In this document: piece by piece, positions 21,284-33,800 of the stretch | How positions within the stretch are numbered: position 1 is the first letter of the stretch | Layout of the letters: each line of letters begins with the position of its first letter | Assembly: GCA_013397695.1 (NCBI GenBank) | Contig: VYZI01000029.1 | Span: 1,732,628-1,796,627 of the forward strand | Source of the DNA: Centropus unirufus | Lineage: Eukaryota; Chordata; Aves; Cuculiformes; Centropidae | DNA: 64,000 nt | Reading direction: 5' to 3' | Notes under the pieces: model-generated | Databases searched by the model: none | What the model saw: the letters and a program-made list of their open reading frames with translations, nothing else | Told to the model about the DNA's origin: nothing | Position numbers and translations under genes: made by a program

Positions 21284-23753
21284 ACAGCGCTAGCGGGGCG
21301 GGCTTTCCTCGCGTCCCGGGAGTGGGGCGTGTCCCCGTGCCGGCGGGCGTTTGGCAGTCTCCTGGCGGCGGGGGCAGTGGGATTTAGATGGGATTTTATT
21401 CATAAAAAACAAGCACGCGCCCCCAGCCTTGCCAAATGCTCCATACCGCGCGTGCAAAGCGGGATCCGTGGGATAAGAGCCGAGGTTGTCGGGCTCGGGG
21501 CGATTTAGTGCCCTCCGAAGCTGCCCGTGTGGAACGGGACGCGGGAAGCTCCCCTGGGGGACTTGGATGCCTGGGTGACGCCTACGGGCCTTTTCCTTTC
21601 ACCGCACGAAACGTGTTCGGAATTCAAATAACCCTGAGGAGGGGGAAGCTGCAAATACGTGGGGAAGAACGACCCAGCAGCAACAGCTGATGCAAAATGA
21701 AGCGTTTAGAGGAGAATTAACGCGGTGCCAGGGGAAGAAAAAGGAGCAATGGAAGGAGCACTTAGATTAGGGATTAGTGGCGAGGCTGGGAGATTACATG
21801 TTCACCAAACAGAGATCTGAGCGCCATGTCTTATGTCAAAGGTTGAAGGGAAACGCACTCCGCATATGCGGCATAAAGGATGTGGTAGGGCGATCTTGAC
21901 AAATCCCTTCTGGTTATGCAGACACCTTGGCAGAGTAACCTTTTTTGAGATAGTAGCATTAATGAAATTCTTGGGCAAACTCGAAGCAGTTTGAAGAATG
22001 TAGTTTATTATAAAAATGTGCAACTATCCATAAAACTTCATTAGGCAGTATTTTATATTACAGTCATTGGAGGTGTTAAAGTCAGGTTTTTCCTGTTCTT
22101 CTGCCCTCGTTTGTGTCAAAACAGAAATAGGTCATCATACTTTACAACTAAGTTATACTGATGGAATAGCAGTGACTTCCATATGATACATTAGTGAATT
22201 GTTCTGTTCGTGTGTGTAATAGAAAAAGCAAGAGTAATACTTGCACACCTAAGCAGTTTAGGTAGTCACAAATGAAAACTTTTGAAGTTTTGTTTTCCGG
22301 TGGAAATTCAAAGGCGATACAGTCAATGTGAGAATTTGTCATTTGCAGTATTAAACATGAAAACGAATGGTTGGATAAAAATGTTTCCCTACGATTGTAA
22401 ATGCACCGCTTAGAATAAGGTATATTGACAGAAGCTCTGTAACAATAACTCACAAGTAAATAATTGCACTCAAGGAGGTTTGTGAAGAATGTAGTCTTTG
22501 CAGGTAATGTGGCGCTGATAAACAGCCCAAGTCATTGTTTAGGAGATCTTACCCCCTGAAATCTTTCCCTCACTGCTGCCTGCCCGTGAAGCCCCCTGAA
22601 GCTTTCTGTCAGAAGCATAAAGGGAAAAGGATCAAATTTATGCATTTAATAGACCAAATATTTTGGTGTTCTCTAATAATGGAAGAAACTATGAGTGTCA
22701 ACGATTGTGTGAACACTGCTTGTGAGAGAAATATGCAGAACTCAGGAAATTTAAAGGGGAATTAATGTAAAGCTTTTGAGATGAGAAAAAAAGTGATGTG
22801 TGTCAGTGAATGATGGTCAGTCTTTGAATCACCTGGATTGTTTGCCTGTTTTAAATCAGAAGGTTGAATGTCCATAAAGTGAGTTTATGGATAAAGGAAG
22901 GGGTTAGGTATAGCTTTTGGTATAACATTAAAGCAATACGCAGGGAATGTGTATGTCATTTTTTTTCCACCTGAGTTTGGCACCATTATTGCTTTGCTCT
23001 TTCATCCCACAAACATCACTTCAAGTGCTGGCAAAAGTACTCAGGAATGTGTATTGCAAAGGTAATCAGACTACAAGTGAACAGGACTGGACCTTTGTCC
23101 TAGCATGTGCTGCAGTGCTACTCTTGGGTCTCAAAAAAAATGACAGCATTATGGGCTGAGAAAAACCCTGTTTTGAAGTCGGTAATTGGGCATGGCTCCA
23201 ATCCACTTGGAGCGGACATTGCAGCTGTCTGTCTATGTGCAACCTTTTTTTTTTCTATTAAGATTTGGTAAGAACTCAGGTTATTGTTGTCTGGGTTAAG
23301 TTAGCACTGCCAGGAGCAGGCTCAGAGACACGGTAGACTTGTGAGCTTTACTCCTTCTGGTGAAGAAGAGTCACTGAATTAAAGAGACTTTCTTGTACCA
23401 TCATTGATTGCTTTTGACTTGATGTTGCAGAATGCTTAGGCTAAACGGCTGTTTCAAGCACTTATTGCACACGGAAGCTGCCCATTCCTGACCAGGCTCA
23501 GGCACGGTCAGTCCAGCAAGCTGTTCTCACAAAAAAGGCCTCCCACCTTTTTTAGATACTGGTTTTACAGGCAGTTGCTCCTTGTGATTGAATTTGCTGC
23601 CTAGGGATGCAAGTGTGTCAGCAGGTGACAGGCTGCTTAAGTTAGAAGATAGGTCTTCTCTATTTGTTTCGATGAGACCACAGACTAGCAGATACTTTAG
23701 CATACTTTTAATTTCAAATGGAGGTATTACTAGCCTGAGGCTGGTTTGTGTCC

Positions 23754-23829
23754 GGTCTGTGTTATCTTGCGAATGGATTATGGGGACTCCAGGTCTGTGT
23801 TATCTTGCGAATGGATTATGGGGACTCCA
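23754..23829. repeat. Perfect 38-bp tandem duplication
   Basis: The unit begins GGTCTGTGTTATCTTGCGAA and ends GGGGACTCCA. It occurs at 23754-23791 and 23792-23829 with no mismatch, in non-coding sequence. Confidence 0.97.
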
Positions 23830-25261
23830 GCAAGCAGCAGACGGGCTATGGACCTGGAAATGCTATGGCCACACTTCCACAGCCCCAGGACTTGTCTGAT
23901 TGTCATGCGTCCCAGCCACCTCTGTCACTGACTTGCCTTTTCTCCATACCTTCCATGGCCTTCGTACTGTATGTGCCTTCAATCTAATTTAAATACTCTT
24001 GATGCCATCCATGGGTTTGTTTTATCCTGGGTATCCCAAATTACTTGCAGCTCACTTATTTGAAAGTTACCTGTAAAAAGCTAAGTTAAACACATGCAGA
24101 ATATGTTATATATTCAATTTCTTTAAAACCGAAAGGTGATAGGAGTGTACTCAACCACTCTGCTTATTTGTGGCTGTTCAGCATTAGGCTCTATTTGACA
24201 GAAAAGATTAAACATGGGCAAAAATGAAAAAAAACAACAAACCCATAAGTCACTTACTATATACATTCTCATGAAAAAGTGAAATACAAGTTAAATACAT
24301 ACTATTTTATGTATATATTTTATGTATTTTATTCCAGGCTATAGAATAAGTGTATTTAGGCAGTTTTTCAAAGTGTATTGTACACTGCATGCACAATAAA
24401 TCAGTTAAATAGCTCAATTGTTTTACAATTTGTATTCAAAAAACTGTATGATAGGCAATGAGATCATGTTATGGCAGGATTGTTGTCCATTTGGACCATA
24501 TCCATTTTTTAATAAAAAATTGGGAAACCCCAAGTAATAGATGAAATATATAGTAATCATTTTAATATAAGCATTTGCTCCAAGAAAGAAATTCTACGTT
24601 ATGTTCAATTTTTAAATCCCTCCAAGGAGGTTTGAAGACATGAAATTTTGAACGTGATTTCATTGCAGTATTACACTGAAGATTGGTGTAATATTTTTCA
24701 AAATGATGTTAACAGTTTCCAAATACAGATTTTGGAACCTTATGCTAGAAATCAAGGTAATACTATAGGGCCTGCACATTTAGCTTGAAAGTTGTCCTTG
24801 AAAGGATGACTTGTCTATGTTGACAAGAACTTCTACCTGTGTGAAATATCTTATAAAGATAGCTTATGACTAGCAGGTCACCATCAAATAGTAACATTAA
24901 GAATATTCAGATCTACATTTTAAAAGATTTATGCATGCAGTTCTGGCTTTTACACATTGTTTAGATGTGTGAACTAAATGTGTTGCGCCTCAAACACCAA
25001 CAAACTTGAAATTATGCTGTGTAAATATATACATATATGATGCTATATATGTTTAGTACCACAGTAAATATAACTGTAATCAAATGATACTAGACATATG
25101 TAGGACCACAGTTAAATTCCAATTAAGGAAAAAAGCAGAAAAATTCATTTTTTCTAACAGTATTTCACAGTAGAAGGAGGCAGTCCTTTTTCACTGAATT
25201 TCCCCCCCTCAGGATTTGTAAACATCATAGCTATTATTCTATCAGTATAACAATTTAATAT

Positions 25262-25345
25262 TTTATTCATAATGGTAAGTAGCTAACCAACATGAATAAA
25301 GTTGTCATAACACAATAACACTTTCAGACAAAACAGGTATTTATT
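25262..25345 (-). terminator. Candidate distal RGS17 poly(A) signals
   Basis: AATAAA on the minus strand at 25345-25340 and 25267-25262, about 2.3 kb after the stop. Several nearer AATAAA copies exist (27004 to 26514), so the real end or ends cannot be chosen from sequence alone. Confidence 0.3.
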
Positions 25346-26028
25346 AAAAGAAACATTTATAAATATTTTGTCTTGCATTTTAAACTACATTTTCATAAAT
25401 AACAATATTTAAAAGTGCTGAATATGGTAGGATAGTCAGCAACGCCACTGTAAACAGATTTGTTTTCCACTTTGCAGATTTTTTTTAGATCCCATTTTGT
25501 CAAACACTACAACAGTTAAAATATTTGCATAGGGAATAGAGAATAGCCCTTTTAGTCATCTCCTGAATTCTATATAAATTACAAAACCAAATGAGTTTAA
25601 GAAACAGTTTGTTAAATTGTTTGTGTATATATCCAAAAAAGCACATAGGTTTCAAGTAAAAAGAATGATTAAAAAAATTCCCCAGACTTGCTATTTTAAG
25701 CATGTTCAATAAATTAAAAAAATGAGAGGTAGTAAAACAAAGGAAAAAATTAAGCCCCAGAAAAGAAACTAAGACCTATATCCTACCAGTTACCGTATAG
25801 CAGCAGACCTGCCTTGGCAGCAATGGCTCCAGTGAGAACTGACTGGCGCTGGAGGCTGCCTGCAAGGAGTAACTGGGTGGCTGGAGTGTGTTGGGGCTAG
25901 ATTCCACTCAAGGACAAACCTTTCAGACCTTCCAGTTCCATTGAAAGCGACAGGCTTGTGCCATGTTTAGTCCTGTATAAGAAGAACCTTGCCTCTTAAG
26001 TCTTAGTATAAGACCAGAGTTGTAAGTA

Positions 26029-26064
26029 TTAAATATATATATGTTTGCACATATATATATTTAA
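26029..26064. repeat. Perfect inverted repeat, 14-bp AT arms
   Basis: Left arm TTAAATATATATAT (26029-26042), loop GTTTGCAC, right arm ATATATATATTTAA (26051-26064). It lies in the AT-rich spacer, possibly inside the RGS17 3' UTR, where the RNA could form a hairpin. Confidence 0.9.
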
Positions 26065-26667
26065 CAAGTATTCAAAGTCATTTCTTGGTAAATCTTTAGC
26101 AGTTTGTGTGGGATGCTAATGCTCCTTTTGCATGTACACGGTTGGTATGACGATGGGTTTTCTTAAGTTCTGTCTCACTGTCTCTTTAAACATCAAAATG
26201 CATCCTAAAGTTGGACATTTTTTGATAAAAAGGCCAAGCAAACACCTATCAAAAACACCATGGCAGCAAGTGATGGGTGTACCATGCTGCCTTAGCTCTG
26301 ATTAAGGGCTCAGTACAGGATTCTTTACCCAGGAAAGACACCCATTTCATTTCCGTAGGCATTTTGCTTGGGTAAGGACTGTAGGATTAGAAGCCCTTGA
26401 AGTTTGGTTTAATATTACTCTCCAAACCCCTTGTTTTCAAGGAGTTACTCAAAATCAATGAGGCTAGAAGCCAAGCTATGACTTCTGTAACCCGCCACCT
26501 CATAAAACATTACTTTATTTATAAACAATTTTTACTAGATTTAGCTTTCAAAAAAGAAATCTTACAAGACAAGATGCAATTCATCAAAATGTTCTAAAAT
26601 GCTTTAAAATGCTACATGTAGGCAATCTTTTATTAAATTTCTTTATTCAAAAAACTAAATTATCAAG

Positions 26668-26712
26668 TTTTTTTTTGTTTTTAGTAGTTTTTGTTTTTGT
26701 TTTTTTTTTTCT
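26668..26712. repeat. T-rich low-complexity tract
   Basis: Runs of T broken by single G or AG. On the RGS17 sense strand this is A-rich. More oligo-T/pyrimidine tracts lie at about 26887-26928 and 27029-27041. Confidence 0.8.
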
Positions 26713-27620
26713 GAAGTACATAACATTATACAACAGTGTTAGAACTGGATAGCCAGTATTTAATAAATCAATTACAGTATCTGACATCTGAAATGTACAT
26801 TGAAAATCTTTGTTCTTTTAACAATTAAACAATATCAGCGCATAGATTGTGTCACCCAGATATGGATCCCTTTAAGTGGTTTGTGCTTTTTTTTCCTTCT
26901 TCTTCTCTTGTGTTTTGCTTTTTTTTTTGACATTGCAAACTCTGTAATGAAAATGCCATAGTTTTGGCAGTGAACAACCAGAGGAATCCTCCACTTGTTT
27001 TATTTTAAATAAACAGTGATAAATAGCTTTTTTTTTTTTTCCTGTACAGAAATATTGGCTTCAAAAAGTCAGTGTATTGTACTCAGTTGAACACTTTGAG
27101 TAATGCTACACCTTTAAAAATTGGCTTTTTTTTCAGTAAGTGATGTTAAAAAATGCAAGCCTCTCTGGTGTGCTGCAATTATTTCTATGTACCATAAGAC
27201 TGTATTGCACAAATAAAGTTCTTAAATACAGATATAATTTATGTTATTGGATTAAATATTGCAACAACTAAGTTATAAGTGAAGCAGTTTTACCTTGCAC
27301 ATGCAGTGTGAGGATACACAAGGAGACTCTTCATAAAACTACAAATACATCATTGCAATCTTGACAGCAGTAGGGTGAAAGGAGTGTGAAACAAATGTGT
27401 TTTGGCAAATTCATTGTTCCCCTCCCACGCCATTTCAAGCAAGGAGGACCTTGGTAAAAATGTAGACAAAGACCATAATACGTATTTGTTTTCTTCACAG
27501 TAGCCTGAGTAGTGCTAAACTGTAGTTCTCCAGGAACCCAGCTCCAGATGTTATTAAACTACTTTTCTTCCATCCCACCCACCCCCCAAAAAATCAAATC
27601 ATTTTCTTTGAAAATTAACA

Positions 27621-27809
27621 CTAAGTTTCAGAAGTAGAACCTGTAATACTCTCAACGAGAGACTTATATATCTGAGAGTTCAAAAACCTTGGAAAAGAGT
27701 CTCTGTGCATTAGGGTGTATATCTGGAGTTGGGCATCTTCATACATGTGAGGGCTGGGATCCAACAAGTTTCTGTTGATCACTTCTCTCACCCGGGAATC
27801 AAGACTAAC
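27621..27809 (-). CDS. RGS17: RGS17 last coding exon
   Basis: 189 nt, acceptor CTTCTTCAG, stop TAG at 27623-27621. It encodes VSLDSRVREVINRNLLDPSP through QIYKSLVESITGSTSET (149-210), the last helices of the RGS domain and a Ser/Thr-rich tail. Confidence 0.97.
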   Translation of the reverse strand, partial: VSLDSRVREVINRNLLDPSPHMYEDAQLQIYTLMHRDSFPRFLNSQIYKSLVESITGSTSET

Positions 27810-30800
27810 CTGAAGAAGGTGAGAACAGACTGATATTAAACAGTAATACAGAAAAGGCTGTTATGCATATCTGTACTTCGTGAGGCTCCATAGAACATGC
27901 CGAGTGTATCAGTTTAATTAACTAAAGCTCTGTAATTCTTCCAGAGCCACCCCAGAGTTACAGGCTGAACCATGAACTCTCTTATAGGTTTGACTTGATC
28001 TTTGCATTCATCTTAAGATCTGTACAATGAAGTGCAACAGCATAACCCAATAAATACAATGCAACTACATAAAGCTCTAAGTAACCTGGATTTCCCAAAA
28101 TATGTAACTTTTCTGTAAAAAAATACTTCTTTGAAATTATTTCTCTCAAATGTTGAATTACTCTTTATTTAGAGAGCTGAGATGATTTTTTTCCTGACCA
28201 TTTGTGGTTAAATCTTTAGAAGCTTCCTATTTAGCTTTCTCATCTGGCTTCCCTACAGATTGCTTCCGAATTTTTTTTCAGACACTCCTCTTGTTACCTA
28301 GAGTTTTTTGTCATTTATATCATGTTAATCTCCCCATTAATATTAACTATTTCCAATTTATTCTGCTTTTGAAGACCCTCTAACAGCTGGTGATTTTCAG
28401 GATATTGTATGTCCATATTGAGGTTGTTAGGAAGTTTCAATTTTAGCTTCTCATTTACTTTCCATTTGTATGTCTAGGCAGAAAAGGGTATATTATGCTT
28501 GGGATGAATACAGGGATGATTTTAGAATATCATTTAGAAGCTTGAGTGAATGTACAGCTTATCCACAAAATGCTCTAAAAACAGTAAAATTAATGCCTTC
28601 TGGATTCAATGAAATGGCAGCAGCACAGAAGCCCAAGCCCATTGGGAGCAGCAAGGACTCAATTCAGCTATGAAGAAAAAAGGCTAAAACACTGCATAGA
28701 GAAATACCAAGTATAGATCAGTTAAGCTACTGTGATTTACCCCAGGTTGCAGTCTGACCCCACCCTTCTGCAACTGTATAAACAGATATTCCCAATGTCT
28801 GAAGGACTGAGTTCAACCCTGGAAAGCTCCACACATTGGGATAGCTCAGTATGGGAAGGATGCTAACGGGCATGAAAACTCAGAACATGTATAGATGTGT
28901 AAGCTTGTGTTTTTGTATATGTGGTGAAAAAAAGTCTCTGAAATACAGTGTTATGGCATGGCATGGGAGTGAGGAAGAAATATACATTTTCATTACATCT
29001 TCAGTGCCTGTTACCCAAGTAAGTCACCTCTGCGGAATACCCATCATGCCTGCTTAACACGTAGTCTCCATCCAGGAGCTTAAGGCTATGCCTATGGGTA
29101 GCACCTAGGGTGCAGGCCAGCTGTTTGCCTCCCTTAGGGCTGGGGAGCAGGACTGCTTCAGCTGCCAGCAACAGCCTTCCGCACTCTGGTGCTTCTTTGC
29201 CCTTGTGCTGGCAGGGCTGACACGGCAGCCCCACAGCGAGCTGAGTTAAGGAATGGATTAATCAGAAAGTGGCATTTCTTTCCTGGGCTGCTTTTCAACC
29301 AGGTGCTCTTCTGATTGAATTTGTTACCTAACAAAGCTGTGCAAGCAGCTGGACTGCACAACAGGAAAGAATGGATCAGTGGGGCTGCTCAGCCAGTGGC
29401 TACCCGCTTTTAGACAAAAGAGCGTAAAGCGGTGTAGGGTTCTGGTTGTTTTAAGAAGCAGTGTTTCACCCATATATCTTAGCAAAACCAGCTCTATGCA
29501 GCTAGCTAACTGGTTTTTCATTATCAAATATAAAAAGCTCAAATTTGGTAGGATGTCAGGGTTTGGGTTTTTCTGACTCCTGAATGTAGTAAAGTTAACT
29601 GCAGTTATACAATGAAAAAATAAAAAGTTTCTATTAATTCACAGTGTAGTTTTTCAGTGACTTACAAAAGCCAGATAGCAAAACCAGTTGGAGTTGCTAA
29701 AGGTATTTTCTTGTTAAACAGACGCATACAAGGTACTTGCTTAGAACACAAAAACCTTCTGCCTGAATAATGTAATAACATAGTCATGTACCTGCCCATG
29801 GCAGTGGGATGGAACCCAAATGGTTCTATGATTTTATAGCTTTGTCACTGTACGAGAGATGCTAAATATTTCATCTCCTTTGCGAAGGGTAACATCTGGA
29901 ACAGGATGCTGGGATTCACATGAACTTTTCAGCTCCTGATGTAAGGCATTGCAGATGTTCCTTGTTTGCCTTAAGATTTCCAATAGCGACAGGAACAACT
30001 GGACTGATGAGATCTGCACATATCCAGTGCATCAAGTTTGTGAGCAGATTTGTTAAGCTCTAAGTCCAACAACACGTAGCATTTGAATTTTAATTGCTGG
30101 TGCATGCTGGCTTAGGAAGACAGTCGAACATTCAGTTCCTATATGTATACCAGAGATACCTATATACTATATGAAACACACGTTATAATCTTGCTGTATC
30201 AACAGTCATCTAACTCCAAAGTAGAAGCATACACTATGGCACAACAGAAGATAATGGAGCTATAAATTGCTGTTGGCTTCATTCATATGAATGAAGCTGC
30301 AAATTGCTACTGAAAGAAGTGCAGAAGTAAAATGTAGTACGCAGGGTCCACAGTGAGCAGAAATTAGCATGAAGCCATCGAGCAGAAATTCAAATGCAAT
30401 GCACAGAGACAAGGCAAAGGAGCTAAAAGTACATGACGAGGCCTAAAAAAGACACTGGTACCTTTCCTCTGGTCTCCATTCCTAGATTAGTTGATCTCAC
30501 GTAGGAATAACCAGTGTAAATTTGGACTTTTTTTTCTCCCACCCAGCTGTTGTAGCAGATAAATCTGTAATGATTCTGAATTAAATTCCTTAATTTTGGT
30601 GCCTTTTCTCCAAAAGTCCTTTTGCATTACTTACTTCCTCTCTGTGGCAGGCATAGGGCATTACTAAAGAAGCATAACCATCTCTCATGCTTCTGTTTCT
30701 GGAGTTTCTCTTTTAATCTCTTTTTATAGAGAGCTTTGAGGTGTTGTGGCCAGTGATGTTAGGTGGTTTGTTCAGAAAACCTTTTTCTGCCCTTTCCTTT

Positions 30801-33800
30801 CCTGATTTAATGTCCTTACTAAGCCTTTCATCTGACAGATCAGGCAGACTTCCAGGCCCCAATCCGCCAATCTAGGGTATAACGTTTCTGCTCTGGAATA
30901 ACAGAAAATGCAAATGTCACATTTTCAGCTTTACCTCTTTTGGTGATAGTATAGAAATGTAATCTTCATATATAAGTCTTGCTTTTTCTTCAATAACTTT
31001 CTTATTCTGTTCCTTCTTTAGGTCTTCACAAGCAAGCCAGAAAAGCAGGTTCTCCTCACTATACTCTGTTCGAAGAAACTCTCTGAAAAGGTTCCTCCCA
31101 GCTGGTGTTTTCATCATCTTGTCAAAATTCTGAGCCCAAGACAAAATTTCATCTGCAGTAGGGTTTTGGCTGCAAAAGCAAAGTATCATTACAAATATGC
31201 TTCTATTTTTGTAACAGTGTTTTCAGACATTTGTCAAAAAATTCTCATTTCAACTGCATTTTAGTCCTGAGTGAAAACTGGAGGCAACAAGGCTTCAGCC
31301 ACGGCAGGGAAATTTTTTTCACTCTTCACTTGTTCATTCATTATCTCAATAACCCAATAAATGTGTTTAATGTTCCAAGACATGCTTGGCTTTCTACAAG
31401 TTTTCCACTACTGTTGTTAGGTGTCAGACCCAATAACAAAATCTCACAGCAGCATTGAATTCCTGCTTCTGCAGATAAAGGAGATATGATTTCAGGGAGC
31501 TGGCCACACTTTTTCATGAGAGGTTTAGGTGACATCTCATGTCCCTGCCTGTTTTTGATTGTATTTGGCCAATCACTGGCTGCTGCACAATTTGGTTCAG
31601 GAAGGACAAGAAAAACTAAAGCCTCTTGGCAGCCAAGTGCATACTAATGAGGTTCAACAAAATAGTAATTCAGAGAGCTTTTAAATTAGCATATTTCTTT
31701 GTGCTTGTACCTAAGGGTTGCTAAGTTTCTCTCTATTTGGTGCTATTGACCTGAATGATGATCTATTGGCAGGAGATGTGATGGATGCTGCTGGCAAAAC
31801 TGTGCAGAGAAGAAATGGGAAAAAAGTCCTTATTGCTATTTTCTGAAGGAAACTCTTCCTGGCTTGTAACAGTGGACAAAGTGGATAAGTGATCTAATTT
31901 GCGTCACTAATCCATTAATGAAGGAATGAATAGCTTGAGAAAGTAATACTCCAAGCTACTTAACAACAACTGAATATGGTTTCAAACTTAATTCTGAGCA
32001 CTTACTCTCCCCTTTCTGGTAGGATCCAACACAAGAGCTTTCCTAGCTGTTGTTAATATTTGCTATGTAATCATGTGGCACAAATGACATTTTTCCAAAT
32101 GATTTCTCTTCAAGTTCATTTATCAACTCCTACTCTGCATGCAAGGCAGACTGGATGATGGGAAGCTATCTGTGATCTACTAAATGGGGAAGTGTTTAAT
32201 ATTTAAACTATCCAGGAAAATTATTGTAATCTGAACCAAAAACTGTAAACATACAGATTTGAAAGGTGAACAGCCCTACCTCGGGATAGCCCTACCTGAG
32301 GAAAGTGAAAAGAATCTGCTGAGGTGGATGAGGCTAACAAGCAACCTGTGCTCCCTCAGTGTCTGTTGAGAAACTCTCTTCACTACAGTATTTTATGGAG
32401 ATTTCCAACATTGTCTTCTCATAAATGACCATGAGTAGCAACGAATACAATGAGTTGTCTGGGTTGCTTGTCCCATCAATCATATCCTCTAGAGTGAAGT
32501 TTAATTTTCATTTATGGGACTAGAGAACTCAAGGACACTGGTAGGTTAGTATTTTCCCCAATATAACAAATGAGGGTCCACCTTTAGAAAGAAACTGAAG
32601 CTCAGACTTTCACTGTGTGCCAGCCTTTTTTCGAAGTGTGTGTTTCTCTTAGTTAATTCAGGTGAAACTACAGTTCAAATAGTTTTTAAGTAGTCATGTT
32701 AAAAATTATGGATTAAGAGTGGTAAAGAGAAGAAAATGATCCTTCAGGTAGCAGAGGCTTCTTTTAGAGACCACAGACCTATGGAACCATGCATGGATCT
32801 TCCATTCATCCCTACTGTTCTTCCCCAGCAAACAAGAAACCATAAATAAAGCTGACTTATGAATGTCTGCATTGATGTTTCATTGCCAGAAAAGATTTTG
32901 CTTCCTTTTGCATAGAAATTTTTGGAGGAAGGGTAATTAAAACGACATTCCCAAAGCATAAAACCTAAGGCAAATACTGATATTTGTTACAGGCAAATTA
33001 AAAACATTTAGTGGACAAGTTTGACCAACTTACCATTCTTCTATGACTTGGATACTCTCCATTTTGGTCGTATGTGTTGGTCTTCCTGCATTGTCTCCTC
33101 TATCTTCGTTCCTAACAGTGAGGCTGCAATGTAGTACAACACTTTATTTTGTCTAGAGGAAGTTAATTTAAAACAATGACGACAGTAATGCAAACTTTTA
33201 AAAGATATAAACCTATGTAAAGTATAGTTTTTCACTTCTGCCCCTAAAATTTACACCCATATTTTGGATGGAATTTTTTTATGATGTCTTTTTCTCTTTA
33301 ATTCTGATGAATGTTTATTAACAATTGCTATTAGCATATGTGATTTTTTACAAGCTCACAGTTAATCTACTGAAAGATGGGCATAAACTTAGAGGTCACT
33401 TCTTTTGGAGTGATATCAGTTAGTAAGGTGACAATATTAGTAACAATAAGGGCGGGGTGGAGGAGTGAATAAGAATATCTGAATTGGACATTGATGAGGC
33501 TTTGGTGCCCCATCAAATCTGGATGGTTTTCTTTCTTTATGAACTTTCCCTTTTTTTTCTCTCCAGGATATGGTGGCAGTAGATGGTCCAGGTACAGAAC
33601 TTAGCTTGTGGCAGCTCTTTATGATTTCCTGCCCCATCCCAAATTTGTTTTTCATTCGAAAAAGTTAAACTTATTGGCATCTCAATATAAAGGCATCCAT
33701 TTATGTCTTATTACTGAAAAGAAGGAAAAGAAAGACTTCCTTTATATAAGGATGTTTTTCATTATTTTTTCCCTTCTGTTTAGAGCTGGTATCTTGTATC

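Larger units (their letters stand above)
20440..21400. promoter_or_regulatory. CpG island over the MTRF1L 5' end
   Basis: GC- and CpG-rich sequence between AT-rich flanks, covering exon 1 and the upstream region. On the minus strand a CCAAT box (AGTCCAATCAGAG-like, 21283-21279) lies about 185 bp before the chosen ATG, with a GC box near 21250. This is the likely MTRF1L promoter. Confidence 0.8.
21401..27620. other. Spacer between MTRF1L and RGS17, including the RGS17 3' UTR
   Basis: No coding exon was recognised. The left part (21.4-24 kb) is mixed in composition with a 38-bp tandem duplication at 23754-23829. From about 24 kb it is strongly AT-rich with oligo-T tracts. The RGS17 3' UTR begins at 27620 and runs left for an unknown distance. 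Minus-strand AATAAA sites occur at 27004-26999, 26647-26642, 26634-26629, 26519-26514, 25345-25340 and 25267-25262. Confidence 0.65.

Noticed and set aside
20516..21508. Long open frames on both strands near 20.5-21.5 kb
   Set aside because: CpG-island shadows. The real coding part is MTRF1L exon 1 (21096-20823); frames across the 82-bp repeat simply repeat the same peptide.
31415..31450. Possible retroviral LTR/primer-site-like sequence (GGTGTCAGACCCAATAACAA)
   Set aside because: No paired LTR, no coding remnants and no convincing primer-binding match.
33041..33235. Minus-strand open frame of 64 codons over the second RGS17 coding exon
   Set aside because: Wrong frame. The exon at 33123-33034 reads LTVRNEDRG in another frame with good splice sites.
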